The notes under the pieces are model-generated. The model had not been told where the DNA came from. It searched no databases and saw nothing but the letters and a program-made list of their open reading frames with translations. A program made the position numbers and the translations under genes. This document shows positions 38,230-50,979 of a stretch of DNA of 64,000 bases, one piece after another (positions within the stretch are counted from its first letter, which is position 1; each line of letters opens with the position of its first letter). This DNA comes from Coffea arabica (lineage: Eukaryota; Streptophyta; Magnoliopsida; Gentianales; Rubiaceae), in contig NC_092312.1 of assembly GCF_036785885.1 (NCBI RefSeq), positions 23,020,001 to 23,084,000 on the forward strand. The letters are read 5' to 3'.

Positions 38230-38370
38230 GTGAGCTTCAGTTTGTGTCACTGTGTAGTAATACAGGAAGTAAAGAGTGATGATGAGCAATGGAGTGTTTT
38301 GCGGGAGGTTCAGACTATTGCTCTGCTCTAACTTGGTTAAGACAACATGGGGGGAGGGGGGCTCTTCTGA

Positions 38371-38377
38371 TTTATAG
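38371..38377 (-). promoter_or_regulatory. TATA box of the lipase gene
   Basis: On the minus strand the sequence reads TTTTTGACTATAAATC. The CTATAAA core is 142 bp upstream of the chosen ATG, giving an expected 5' UTR of roughly 110 bp. The TTGAC immediately upstream is a W-box core, suggestive of WRKY control but short enough to be chance. Confidence 0.6.
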
Positions 38378-38631
38378 TCAAAAAGTTTGAGTGTGTGCAT
38401 GTGTTGGCAAAATTTGGGCAAAAAAAGAAAGAAAGAAAGTGAATATTGAGTGAAAGTACTAAATACGTGAGGACGGTGGGATACATCATAGATGTAGTTC
38501 AAACTTGGACCTGTAGCATAGGATGGAGTGCTTTTTAGTTTCTATGCTCTAGCACTATGCTTTTGTGGGGACACAACAATCACCACACAAAGATGAAAGA
38601 AACTATAGAAACTGGTAAACGCCGGTGGAAG

Positions 38632-39367
38632 CAAAGTTATTAAACCCGGCCCGGCCCGACTATCGAACCGTTGACCCGGTCATTGGATCGGGCCGGGTTT
38701 CAAATCAAATCATTTGATCAAGGAGGCCGTTGACCGGATTAACTCGGAAACCTGGTCGGTTTTGTCCTTGAACCCGAAAAAAATTTATTGCCTTTGTTGA
38801 AGTTCAAACCTTAGACCTATGCCCAACACTACAACATACTTACCACCAAATTACTTCGAAATATGCTAATAAAATACCTTTATTATAATATATAAATGTT
38901 TTTTCAATTCTACCTTTTTTTTTGCTCTAAAACAAATATATTGAATCTTTTAATAAAAATTTATTACCCTTCAAACTCTATAAGTTATAAAATAGATTTC
39001 AAAAATAGCATATTATATAATTCATTTTAAAGACAAATATTATTTTAATAATTTTTTACACTTAAAATTCATAAATAAGTTAGATAATTACATTAAATAT
39101 TGATAAAATTTTACACTTCAAGTTTGGTGTATTACTAAATAACTTTATATTGGATTGATTCTTATATGAATTAATTATTTTACAGCAAATTAAATTAAAT
39201 GAGCTTTTGCTATGGCATTGTTTATTACAAAAAATTGTGAAATATAATATTTAAATATATTTAGTGACTCACCCACTGGTTGAACCACTCACCCACTGGT
39301 TGAACCTATAACTCGTTGACCCACCTCCTTCGCCGGGTTCCTTTCCGGGTTGGGTTTAATAACTATG
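38632..39367. mobile_element. non-autonomous hAT element (736 bp)
   Basis: The left terminus CAAAGTTATTAAACCC and the reverse-complemented right terminus CATAGTTATTAAACCC match at 15 of 16 bases. A perfect 8-bp target-site duplication GGTGGAAG flanks it (38624-38631, 39368-39375). Subterminal regions are rich in CCGG/CCCGGC motifs (left arm GGCCCGGCCCGACTATC, right arm TTCGCCGGGTTCC), and the centre is AT-rich with no coding capacity. It sits about 0.4 kb upstream of the lipase start, outside the core promoter. Confidence 0.9.
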
Positions 39368-39375
39368 GGTGGAAG

Positions 39376-40647
39376 TGATTTTAAGGATTTCATTCCCTTT
39401 CAAGTTCATATTCTATTCGTAGGGAAGCAGCCAGAGCTACTTTTCTTTGAAAGACAAATTTGCCCTTCAAGGCTTTCCCCCACTCTTTGGTTTGGTACAA
39501 GTATTTGTTTTAATCGACTTTTGGAACCCATTGTTTACAAATTTTGCTATGGAATGTATAAGCATCTCTTCAACTTGTAAGTAACTCACCCATCTTTTCT
39601 AGTTTTATTTGAGCATAGGGACATACATTCTTGGACATATTGTATCATTTGGAACTGAATATATAATTTGCCATACAAATAATTCAGAGAGCTAGTGGTT
39701 TAGATTGGACCAAATAATTTACCAATTTATTTATTTATTTTTTCCAAAACTTTACAATTTTGAGTATCTAATATGATAAATAATTTCTCAAAAATATTAA
39801 GTGTGGACCCATCAGTTGTATTGTGTTATTTTATTATTGTTGTTTTTGGCTTGCATCAATAACTGGTTCGTTGTCTAGTTGAATTAGTTGCATGGACATA
39901 CATAGCCGCATATAACCATTGCAGTCCCTCGGAGGAGGAAAGAGGTCACTAGCTCTTAATTTTGGAATTTGGATGCTTGTGTGAAAGGAATGCGTTGACA
40001 TTCTTGCCAGCATACATGTGGCTTTGGAAGCAAACGAGACTGTTCCTTTCGATGGATTGGAGGGTTAATGACACTACCGGTTTTCCAAATCAAAATTGGC
40101 CTGGTAGGACACCAACCGTTTCGTTCCTTTCTCAGGGGTACACTTGTCTTCAAAATAAAAATTGGCCTGGCAGGACGAAATTTGTGCTGGAAAGTATCGG
40201 CCGCCGTTCTTCAGAAGAGTAGGCGAGCAAAGGGAAAGGGGTCACGAAAGGGAGAAATCATCATATTAAGAGAAAAGCTTGAGTGGGACCCCGTAAACCG
40301 AATCGCATTTGAAACGAGAAATTTTCATCCTTCCGACCACACGTTACAACGTGCAATTCTCTTCGCAGTCCAGACGCGTCTCGCGACTATTCCCGCTGCA
40401 GCGGCGAGCCAAGAGGCCTTTAAAATTGGTGAGATCTCTGATACATGTGCTTTAAACCCCCCCCCCCCCCCCCCCCAAACACCATCCGTATTCTATTCTA
40501 CTCTGCGCATTCTTCTTTCTCTAAAGGCTGAAGCTCCCATTCTTCGCATATCACGTATTTATTTTGTGCAATTGTACCGATCAGTCTTCTAGATGTATAG
40601 ACCAATTAAATTCTCAAGTGCTGAAAGGGTATTTTTCTGGCACAGCA
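39376..40647. other. intergenic with an unexplained GC-richer patch
   Basis: A repeat of AAAATTGGCCTGG-AGGAC occurs twice, at about 40089 and 40151. The stretch 40190-40440 is GC-richer than its surroundings and ends in a plausible 5' splice site (AAATTG|GTGAGA). An open frame of 174 codons from 40068 crosses a run of about 18 C and has no recognisable domain. I regard it as unproven. The patch may be a decayed first exon or promoter. Confidence 0.4.
40459..40476. repeat. C homopolymer of about 18
   Basis: An uninterrupted C run follows GTGCTTTAAA. Similar long C or G tracts occur near 2918, 8560, 21017, 43366 and 57497. Confidence 0.75.
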
Positions 40648-40991
40648 CAGTGTTATCGACTAGTGCTTGGAAAATCGGATTGGATCGGTCAATTCGATCA
40701 GTCGAACCACGAACCTGTCTTGCCTCTAGTTCGATTCAACGAATAACTCAAAAAATTAATTGAACCGCTCAAATTTGGTCAAGAACTGGTTGAGCAGGTA
40801 AGAGTCGGGAGGTTCAATCGGTTTTTATTAAATTTTTATATTCTAAAATAAATATTTTAGTTTTATTTAAAGTTTTTAATACTAAAATAAATAAGTAAAA
40901 ATTATTAAACCTTTGAATCGAGGTTCAATCGATTGAACCATGAATCGGAAGGTTTTTCGATTCACTCTCCGGTACGAATTTAACAACACTG
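40648..40991. mobile_element. possible hAT-like MITE
   Basis: The left end CAGTGTTATCGACTAG resembles the reverse complement of the right end, CAGTGTTGTTAAATTCG. Both arms are full of GATCGGT/TCGATTGAACC motifs, as in the element at 59716-60400. I could not find an 8-bp target duplication, so boundaries are approximate. Confidence 0.45.
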
Positions 40992-41189
40992 ATGTCCACT
41001 AGCATTGAAAGTTAAGAAAATTAGGATGAAAAGATAAAAAATCGATATTCCCTAATAGTGAGTGTTAATGTGAGGAGTGATTATTGGTTTTTTAACATTG
41101 CGGAATTCAACACTCTAATAGGACATGTAAGACTAATAGCTCATAGATGCAGAAAGAAATCCATCGAGGAGGTATTTGTCTATCTTGAG

Positions 41190-41724
41190 TAGGAATGTGA
41201 ATCACAATTCAATTATGTTAGTAATCTGTTTAAACTTGTCCATTAATAAGTGGACTTGTGTATGTAATCAATTTTGAATGATTCTAAATGGGCGATTCAA
41301 TAAAACTCATTTAATTGGTGGTTAACGGATTGACTCGTTCCACCCATTTAAAAATAATTATATATTTGGCAAAAAAGGTCCCTGTACGACCTATCTCCCA
41401 GCCGTGTTCCAGGACTTTCGCCTTTCCCTCTTAAATTTAATTTTTGGTGGGTGTTAATGGGATAAATTTGAATTTCCTACTAATCTAGTAATGGTAAAAA
41501 TGTTATTATTTCTTGGCAAACAACATGCAAAATTTTTTTTTTTTTAAAAAAAGAGTAGAATTTCAAGTGAGTTATAAATGGGTAATTGGGTATATCCATA
41601 CATATTTATTAAATGGATATAAATGGATTAATCCATTTTGACCCATATATTAAATGGGTATAAATGAATTGACCTGATTATGATCCGTCTAAATCTGTTT
41701 GAATCACCCATTTTGACATCTCTA
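41190..41724. mobile_element. degenerate hAT element with nested insertion
   Basis: The left end TAGGAATGTGAATCACA pairs loosely with the reverse-complemented right end TAGAGATGTCAAAATGGG. Flanking 8-mers are ATCTTGAG (41182-41189) and ATTTTGAA (41725-41732), 6 of 8 identical. Both arms are rich in AAATGG/CCCATTT motifs. An inner segment, 41374-41512, is bordered by a perfect 8-bp direct repeat TTGGCAAA (41366-41373, 41513-41520) and lacks the host-element motifs, so it looks like a later insertion. Confidence 0.5.
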
Positions 41725-44185
41725 ATTTTGAAGATCTGTTCTCGTTTTTCATTTAGTTGCGTATCTAATTAGTTGAAAGTTAGGAGTTGACTTATAGTCT
41801 TATAGCATATGGCGAGGTATTGGATAATTTTGTCTGCACTCATTTGCGGTTGAGTTTGCTGGATTCATATGCTCTATTTGCAACTTAAATCCCTTGCAAT
41901 TGCCACACACTTGACGTTTCCATTTTCTAGCTTCCTGCTGAAAAACAAGTTAGGTCATTCTTATCCTCAAACGACGTAATATCTTGTATGAACCATCTAA
42001 ATGTTGACGGGGTCAGCAGATCGTGATAATTTTATTAAATGTTGGAGAAATACACACACACCCCTGTCAAACACTTTAGTTTTGAAGTTGATGAAATTCT
42101 CCAGTTCATGCTAATCTTCTTCTGAGTTGAGCATTCAAAAATACTAATCTTGTACCTCATCAATTGACCTGATCAGGCTCCAATATCAAAGTAAGAAGCC
42201 TCAGCAAAATTTGGAGAAAGCTTTTACATAGAAGATTTTCTCAAAGGGACGCATGTTAATATATCTTATCTTAACTTATTAGATGAGAGCAGAGATTCAT
42301 GTTCATTTATTCCACTTCCAGATCCCTATCAGGCAAATCCTTGTATTAAAATACATATAGAGAATAAAGAACAAGATGTGTGCGCAAGCAAATCAAAGGC
42401 CTGCGAATTCTAAGGCTGCTATCATCCTTCCAAAGTAGAAATCATTAGGCCAATGACGCAATTTGGGTGGATTGGTACGGATACTTTGTATAATAAGACA
42501 TCACAACTACACACTTCCATCACTTTACCTCTTTTACATGCTTTTTTGCCATCTTTTGAATTCAGTTTGGATTTGATTGACTTTCGATTTCGATAGCCCA
42601 TTACATCCATATATGGAACCTGAATGACTCACCAGTCCATCATTCTTCACCGTCAAGGCAAAAGAGCATTTTCAATTCCAATAATATATTTCCCCTTATT
42701 AGCTTATCTTTCTAGCTAGGAGTTTCTAGGGTTATAACGTACGTGAGATGAAATCATTTGTTCAATGTCCGCACGCCTTGCGCGCTGAAAGGTGCTTCCT
42801 CTTTTCCTTTCCCTAAAGCAAAATAGAATCAAAGAGTAACATATATATATATATCCCTTCTTTTTTTTTTTAGGCGGCAACTGACCTCTAATGGCAACCG
42901 TACGTACTGAAGGTTCCTCAAAGGTAGTAGCAACCGCCTCCACAATAAAGAATATTTGATACTACAATCAAAGATAATTCAAGCCCATAATTATTATTAA
43001 TAAAAGGGCTTAATTAGTTTCTCTAATTACTGTGCTTTATTTGTTGGTTAGTTTTGCACAGCAGCCATCGTTTTCGGAATCTACAAACTACACGCGTGAA
43101 GGTTCATGATCCCAGGAATTGAAGAGACTGTTAGATTAGGTGAACACTTAAGGCCCAATGATGGATTGGCAGGAATCGCTCGCGTCCTATGAATTTATTC
43201 CTATTCTCGTCTCTTATATAAAGATTCCATTATAGAATATAAAGATCCCATTATATTCGTAATTTTAACTGTCTTAAACCCATTGATTAATCTGTCTTTT
43301 ACACGTTTTAATACTGATGAAAACTTAATGATGAGAACTTGCACTTTTCTTTAACTTTAGAATCCCCCCCCCCCCCCCCCCGGACCCCCTCCCTTTTTTT
43401 TTCAATCTCGACAGTTGAAAATATAGATCTTGTTTGGGTCCATCCTCTTCAATTTCATGCCTAATGTTGAACAATAGTCAATAGAAGTTGGTTTGATTAC
43501 ACTTTCTATGATCGTTTACCACGTCCATGCATGAATCTGTCCACTTACAATTAATGAAAAACCCTCTTCCTTTTCATACCATCTATCTGCTCACTGGAAT
43601 CGGAATCCGGGTCCATCTCAAACAAATATGAATCGATCGTCCTTTATAGATCGATGGATATCCGGTTCTTGCGATAGTCATTTTCATGTTTACATGCCTA
43701 GTTAGATGGACGACTTTTTCTTTGGTCAGACACAAGAAGTGCAATGAATACTTTTTTTTCTAAAAACAAAAAATTGAAGGAACATGCAGTATTTTCAAAA
43801 GGACTGGCCAAGAAAATATTACATTTATTAGAGCTAAATCTTATCCTTTTTTTTTTGTTTTAATCTTAGGGTGCAGCTGCCAACCTTATTCCCCCTCTAG
43901 AATCATGTCCATGTTATCTGGGGAGACCAAATTGTGCAAAAATTCGTCATGACTCGACTGTAAATAGTGTAAATTAGAAATTGTGTATTCAGAACAAACG
44001 GATTTAGGCAAGGCAATAAATGAGTTTCTCTATTCTTAGGGTGACAATAAATGATTTCAAAATCTGAAGTAAAAACCTAAGGCATGAGGCATCGACAGCT
44101 GTTTAATTGCTAAGATGTTGATACAACTTGGAACATTTTAAATTAAAAAAAAAAAAATGATGTTCCCAAACTCGTGTTGAAACCA
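41725..44185. other. intergenic, no gene seen
   Basis: It includes a TA run near 42839-42854, a C17-18 tract near 43364-43381 followed by GGACCCC and a T-tract, and mixed AT-rich sequence. Frames on both strands are short and unrecognised. Confidence 0.5.
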
Positions 44186-44407
44186 GGGCCTGTTTGGCAA
44201 GTAAGTTTTTTGTCAAGTTTGTCTGCTACAAGTTTTTTAACAACTTTAACTACAGTAATCTCGAAAAATTTCTCAAAATTTTTAAACTGTACACTTCAAA
44301 ATATCCAAAAATTTACACATTTCAAAAATTTGTTCTACAACTTCTACAGTAAGTTACAGTAAAATTTTAGACAAACACCTAAAAAACTCATTTGCCAAAC
44401 GGGATCC
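44186..44407. mobile_element. MITE, GTTTGGCAA family, copy A (222 bp)
   Basis: The left end GGGCCTGTTTGGCAAGTAAG pairs with the reverse-complemented right end GGATCCCGTTTGGCAAATGA, with a T-tract following on each arm. The interior is an AT-rich foldback with repeated CTACAGTAA and AAAATTTTTAAACTGTACAC motifs. A second copy in opposite orientation is at 49943-50161. No target duplication is obvious. Short GGNCC..TTTGGCA termini are common among plant hAT/PIF-like MITEs, so I leave the superfamily open. Confidence 0.75.
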
Positions 44408-47400
44408 ATATTTCCTTCAAAAAATAAATGTCGAGGTAAATCATTTACACATCAAAATTATGCATCAAAGTATCCGTTTGAAAAGTATTGGAGTATACGT
44501 TCTTAGGAAGATGATGAAAAACTTATTAAAAAAAAAAAGGGAAGAGAAAATCATGAGTATATTTGACTCTTGAGACATTTTGGCTTCAAGAGCTAAGCGA
44601 GTGCACATGTTCACAACAAAGAAAAATATTGGGAGATGTCATACGTGTAAATTGCTGGGGCACTTACTTTGATGGATCCTTCATGAAATGGATCCTTCAT
44701 TCATGAAAGCCGCCATTTTGTAAAGCCAAATCGTAGGAGACAGTGGAATGCATTGGACTTGTTAAACGTGGCTCATGTTTCTCTTCAACCTGTATATCAA
44801 TTTTCCCTTATTCCCGACTATTACTACAATATAAAATTATCAACAACTATTTAATTAAGTGTTGTTCAGCAACAATGCCGAATTGAAATCTTCTGTCAAG
44901 AGTAATATAGAAGCTGACAATATTCTTTCAATTCTGCATTTACCAATTAAACAGTTAGTCAGCAGATACAAGGAGGCCTACGACGTTTATGTTTTAACAA
45001 CATGTTCATGGTTTGAAAGACTGAATGGTTTTGCAACTTCCACGGCCGGACTGCTAATCAATTTTCTTGGATTTTAGATGTCTAATTTGGAAATGTTACC
45101 AGTGGTATGTCTTTGTAACAGCTTGATTTTGAATTGCCATTGTAAATCATAGGAAATCAGACAAACTTGCACAAATTAAAGAGGATAAAGACCAATTGAA
45201 CCGAGAGAGGTAACATTCTTAAAGATTTTGTGACAGAAAACATTCTTTAAAGTCCCTTGTTGCTAACGGCGATGCTCTTTGACCGAAGAAAAAAAAAGAA
45301 GAAAAAAGATGGCGACGGTCTTGGACATGATGCGAGAGGGGGTCCTAGGAATATCCTTTCCACCTGCCTGTGATGGCATGCTAGCGGATTTGAGCAAGAA
45401 ACTGAAAAAGGAATGTTTGCAAGAAGCCAATTTTGGGGCGTTATTTCTGGTGAATCTTGAAGCTCTTCTAGGCATGAACAGCATTATTTGATGATTAATC
45501 ATTTGACCTGATTTATTGGATCTTTCTTCTTTATAGCAATTTTCGATTGCAGAAACATAGAAGATTATTGACGGTGTTCAACAATACCTATAGCGGTGAC
45601 AATGATTGATTGGAGGGCATCAAATTATCCCTTGCCAACTCTAGTCATTCATAACCCTATATAGTAATAGATTCTGAAAAAGCACGGCTTCACAAAAACT
45701 TTACCCACATTATTTGGCAAAGATTAAAGGTACAGAGCTAAAAAGGACAAAGCTATCATTAATTAATTTTGATACTATACTGGAGCACAGGGAACGACAG
45801 ATATTTTCATGCCAATTAGGATATGCATTCGAATGTATTTGGACGGATACATGTTTGTGTACTCATTGTGGCAAATCAAGGAATATGATATATACATTTC
45901 TATTTGTGTGCTTCAAACTCAAAAATATCTTTGCACTAGTTAAAAAGAAAAAAAAAAGCACACAAACTAAAAGACTATACAAAATTCTCATTTCTTTATG
46001 TTGCAATTAAGAGAATACAAAACATATACACCTTCCTTATATTGGATTCGATGATAACGGAATTCACACTCCAGTAGGACTATTATCTCAGCCACCAGTT
46101 CACTCTAAGATCATTTCATCTTGCGCCAAGGACCTCAATGTATTAGTTACTTTTGGATAGCTCATATAAACTTTTCGTTGCCCTGTTGTAAACCTAGCAT
46201 AATGACACATGAAGATAATTAATTTGATAGCCAAACAACGTAGAATACAATCCATAGATGTATTATATTGTCATGTGAAGTCCTATCGAAGTAAATCCAA
46301 GGAAAGAAGGATATGTCTCTTGCCTTGAGGAGGAAATTAATATTGCGTGAGAAAAGTGGATGCGACCAAATGTCTTCAATTGTTCGCTAAAAAAAAAATG
46401 AAGAAGTATTTAATTGTTCATTTAACTAATATAAACCCCGTTAAATCGTTTTGTTCAAATTCAAATGGCGAGCCCAGTTGCCGAAGAGCATGATTTAATC
46501 AAGTAAGGTCATACCAGCCAGGGCAAAATTATACAGGCAACCATTGTGATTAATATAGGCTCAAGGTGATAGCGGGCGCCTGGCAGCTATAGCAGGGAGC
46601 TTGTCAATTCTTTCCTATTTCCTTTTCAGTGTTCATAGCATTAGAAAGTGGTGCAGAACTGGACTTTTTCAGACCCTAAAAGATATAAAGCCGGATGGGA
46701 TCAGTTTTTTGGGAAAAAAAAAAAAACAAATTCAGCAAGAAAGTTTGGTGAGATTCTGATGCATTATATGCACCATCAGTGAGACATTATACTATTAGTG
46801 AGATAGCTTTAATCCTTTCTTGTTTTCTTTCTTTGTCATTCTTGTGAGCACTTAATTGGTAGCTTGTCAATTCCGACTTATCTCAAAAGCCACAAAATTG
46901 TAGCATAAACTGCACCATTGCATGCCACCACGACTCCCTTTGTTCGGTGATTCTGTTTCCTTTCTATAATTATTGACTGATTTTACATGATTCATAACCA
47001 AGTGTACATTTACTGCACTTGCTGCATAACCAAGCTTAGAAAGTTCCGAAAATACCAAATAGTTAACAAAGGTTATACATGATGCATAACCAAGTATACA
47101 TTTACTATTCGTGAAATTAAAAGGGGATAGTGCTTTCTAAGCTCTTTTTTTTTCTTCTTCTTTCAATCGTGTCATTGTTTGAGGAAGTCGCGAGTGATGG
47201 TGAAACTTTAAACTTTGTTCAATTCTCTATTTGTGATCATGCTTAGGGCAGCATCTTTTACGCACATTACAGATGGTGAAGCGGAAAAATCTTGAAATTA
47301 CGCTTGGATTGAGGGATTTGACGAAAGGTTTGAAATGCTTTTAAATCTCTCTAATTATTTACATTTCTTTGAAGGTATTTGAATTCATAGATCACTAATT

Positions 47401-48722
47401 ATTTTAGTGTTTAAAACATATTCTGACAATTGATGAATTACAAACCTAAATAGCTCTCCGAGTGAATTTCAAATCATTCATCAAATTCTATCTGTCCGAA
47501 CAAAGCAAATTTTGTTGGCCTCATTCGTGAAGTTTATGTCAAGTACTTCTTCTAGGCCATGTACATGAGGTAAGGCGTCCCATCCCCTCCCTTGGAATAG
47601 TTTTGACTAAGGTAAATTAGATAAACACTAGGTCACAATCAGAATTTCATATCAAAACACTAACAAGAGTATTTGAGTTACACTTTGACTAACTCGGGAT
47701 AATTAAGATTCATCAACAAGAAAAAAAGGAAAAAAAAATGTTGGTTCAAGAAGTTCCACTTCCACTAACTCAGTCAATTTGCTTACATTTTTCAGCTTCT
47801 TCGAGTAAGAAAGAAGGATATCCAAAAAATCATTACATAATTATAATTCTGAACAAGTGGCTAATGCCATTTCTATTCTACTCTACTCTATAGTCCATAG
47901 TCTGTACTAGTGTACAGAACTTCAAATCTCCTCCGGACAATCCAGGACCTAGTAGACCCCATACATAAGTGTACCTCGATTATAGGCCCATGTCTTGGCT
48001 GAACCAAGCCCAACACAGCCCATCGACCACACGAAATATTTGGGGAAGTTGTCTCCCGTTTTAAAAGCCCTTGACTGTATTATTTAGTAGTAACTAATAT
48101 TTAAGTGAAGTCAAGTTTTTAGTAATTTATTAGAGTTTTCAAAGTCCTTGACATTTTAACACCTAAAGTATTTGTTGGCATATTAAATGAAGACTTGAAA
48201 AAAAATAAAAGTTTCTATATTACAAATTCAGTAATAATATTTTAGTCATGTCAAGTTTTTGGTAATTTATTGAGTTAAATTTTAGTTGTAGTTTTACTAT
48301 TTATGATTGGATGTTTTATTACGTAATTTATTATAGTTGTTAAGACTCATTTATCAAGTTATCTAACCTATGACTGGGGATTCTTATCATTATGTCTCTT
48401 GAAAAGTGTGAAAATTTGATAGTATTTTGCCAAATATAGTTATTATGTGTAATTAAGGTTATATTGTTAATTTATTCTTTTTCTCCCATACATATTTTTA
48501 TATGTGTAAATTAGCATTCCTTATAAATTTATATCTGAAATTAATTTTGTAATTCTTCTAATCCTGGGTTCAACAGTATTCAACATCTAAATATTTTATT
48601 CCTAATCCTGCCAATCCACTGTGATATCCAATTAAAGGGCAACGAAGGATTCTAACCATTTTATTTGACCAGAAAATATGTGTGTGTGAATAAAAAAACA
48701 CATGCTCGGGCGCGCACACACT
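44408..48722. other. intergenic, no supported gene
   Basis: A 60-codon frame beginning ATGGCGACGGTC at 45309 (to 45491) is open on both strands and has no domain I recognise. Around 47960-48030 there are several GGCCCA/AGCCCA motifs, which resemble plant promoter site-II elements, but no gene follows. Otherwise the sequence is AT-rich and featureless. Confidence 0.45.
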
Positions 48723-48730
48723 TTTTCTCT

Positions 48731-49454
48731 AGGGATGGCCACCCGCCCCGCCGGGGGCTAATGGAGTGGGGCGAGGGGGAATTTTTTCTCCCCATTTAGA
48801 AATGGGGCGGGGGGAGGCGGGGGAGTATACCCCCGCCCATCCCTCGGCCTGCCACCCGCTAAAAAAAATAAATATACAAATAAATAAATATATATGTATA
48901 TAATTATATATATAATATTTAATTTAATTAGTTACAAACTTATGATAATGATATTATTAGTTATATGTATTATATAATATGTATTAGTATATGTAATATA
49001 ATTAATATTATCAATTATACTAATCATTATAAAAATTATTAATTAGTTATACTAAATTTACTAATATAAATTCCTACTAAATTCCTAATTACACTTCATA
49101 CAATAACACTTTTTTCTCAAAAAAAAAGAGTACAGGCACAATAATGAATTAGTGATTGTATTTGTGCAAAGAGTGAAAACTTGACTACTTTAATTGTATT
49201 TATTTCATCATGTTGGATTGTATTCGAATAACTTTTGTTTGATTATTTTTATGAGTTTCAATTATAAAATTACAATGAATAATAACTTGGTGATGTATTG
49301 ATATTTTAGTACTTGATTATTTGCTAAAATTTAACTATAATAAAATTATATAACAAATTTTTATTAGTCTTGTGGAAAAAGCGGGACGGAGCGGGAGAAG
49401 AGAGGGGCAGGGAAGGGATCCCCCGCCCCAACACCGTCCCATTGCCATCCTTAA
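48731..49454. mobile_element. non-autonomous hAT element, AGGGATGGC family, copy 1
   Basis: The left end AGGGATGGCCACCCGCC and the reverse-complemented right end TTAAGGATGGCAATGGGAC share the AGGATGGC core. A perfect 8-bp direct repeat TTTTCTCT lies at 48723-48730 and 49455-49462. Two extra bases (AA) on the right make the terminus imperfect. Subterminal GC-rich arms (CCCGCCCC, GGGGCGGGGG) enclose an AT-rich centre that shares an ATTAGTTATACTAA motif with copy 2 at 61979-62316. No transposase is present. Confidence 0.82.
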
Positions 49455-49462
49455 TTTTCTCT

Positions 49463-49482
49463 GTATGTGTGTGTGTGTGTGT
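49463..49482. repeat. TG microsatellite
   Basis: A run of TGTG immediately right of the hAT element at 48731-49454. Confidence 0.7.
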
Positions 49483-49942
49483 TCATTTAGCATTTACTGG
49501 ATTCAAGAATGCACATTAAGGCACGCAATATGCCTATATTTTTGGGAGGGAATTTGTGTGGTTTCATTTGTTTTACTTTAATAATTAGCAAGCAATGTGC
49601 AGCCAATTTTTGCTCAGAAATGGAATTTGAGATAAAAAAAATTCGTTGTTTAGTTAATTCTTTAGGGTCCAATATATATCATTTTAAACTATGAGAGGTT
49701 ATAATAATGAACTCCATAATCTAAGGGTCAACATTTTCTCAGATAATTTCCAGAATCAATGTAGCATTTCTTGTTAATGATGGATATCAATCAAAGATCC
49801 AATCTCCATTAATCTTGAAGATATTCTTCAGAACAGAAAAACTTTGATTTGATGATTTTATTTTCCTTTATTTGCATCATAGAAGAGTGGAGAATGTGAA
49901 GTGAGTAGTCTCTCATCTTAAAGTAGCTGGAAGACAGATGAT

Positions 49943-50161
49943 GGTCCCGTTTGGTAAGTGAGTTTTTTGAATGTTTGTCTAAAATTTTATTGTAACTTAC
50001 TGTAGAAGTTTTTAAAAAAATTAATTTTTGAAGTGTTTTTTTTTTGAATATTTTGAAGTGTATAGTTTAAAAATTTTGAGAAGTTTTTTGAGGTTATTGT
50101 AGCTAAAATTTTTAAAAAACTTATACAAACTTGGCAAAAAACTTGGCTGCCAAACAAGGCC
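49943..50161. mobile_element. MITE, GTTTGGCAA family, copy B (219 bp)
   Basis: The left end GGTCCCGTTTGGTAAGTGAG pairs with the reverse-complemented right end GGCCTTGTTTGGCAGCCAAG. Read on the minus strand it aligns along its whole length with copy A at 44186-44407, including AAAATTTTTAAACTATACAC and CTTCTACAGTAAGTTACA. A minus-strand open frame across it (49987-50367) is a by-product of its AT-rich foldback and not a gene. Confidence 0.75.
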
Positions 50162-50979
50162 ATGACATTGATAGTTGAACCTAGACTCGTAGAAAACACG
50201 TGTAAGTTGGCGAAGAGAGACAAACTTCCCAAAAGTTCAAAAAAAAAAAAATCAATTTCCTTCCAAATTTTTGATAAATTAGTCTTAAACCTTAAGACGA
50301 TTATTACTATATGTTTAGTTGAAGGGTGGCGGTTTTGAAACCAAGAACTTAAAAATTTTAGATTCAAATTTCTCTTCTCTCTTTTTGCTTTTTAAATTTC
50401 ATTCTTTATTAGAAAAAAAAGATTTATTAAAAAAAGTTCAAAAGTGGTGGTCAAGAGTCAATGCTAGATCTCATAATAGAGTGTGTTTGGAATTACTATT
50501 AGAGCATCCACAATGGTTTATACTCTTTAGAGTGTAATCCACATGCCACGTCAGCATTTCACTTTCTCCTTTTTTATTACACTTCCAATTACAATGAATT
50601 ACACTCCACAAGGTATAATCGCATGGATCCACAATTAAATCAAACATTTATTTTAATAATGCATAACTCATATCCCATTAATAAATAAAGTAATATTTAA
50701 AAATAATTTTGTTATTTTTAAAAAATAAAGTATTAACTTTCATTAAATTTTTTACATTTTGAATTTTTTATTTTCTAAAAATAATATTACTAATTTCTAA
50801 GTTTGAACAATATATCTTTTTCTATCTCTCAAAAATAATATATTGTTATTTTTTGAAAAATAATTATGCAGAACATTAAACAAATATGTGATACCTCAAA
50901 TGCAAACAAATTATTAAGCACTCAAATGCAAAATGGAAAATTAAAAAATTACATTATTAACCATGAAATTAAAGCTAAA

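Noticed and set aside
40068..40592. 174-codon frame on the + strand
   Set aside because: It crosses a C18 homopolymer coding for polyproline, has no recognisable domain, and overlaps other open frames.
45279..45502. Short frames on both strands around 45.3-45.5 kb
   Set aside because: Both strands are open, no family is recognised, and there are no gene signals. This may be an old gene fragment.
49987..50367. 126-codon minus-strand frame
   Set aside because: Covers the AT-rich GTTTGGC MITE and adjacent T-tracts, with no domain.
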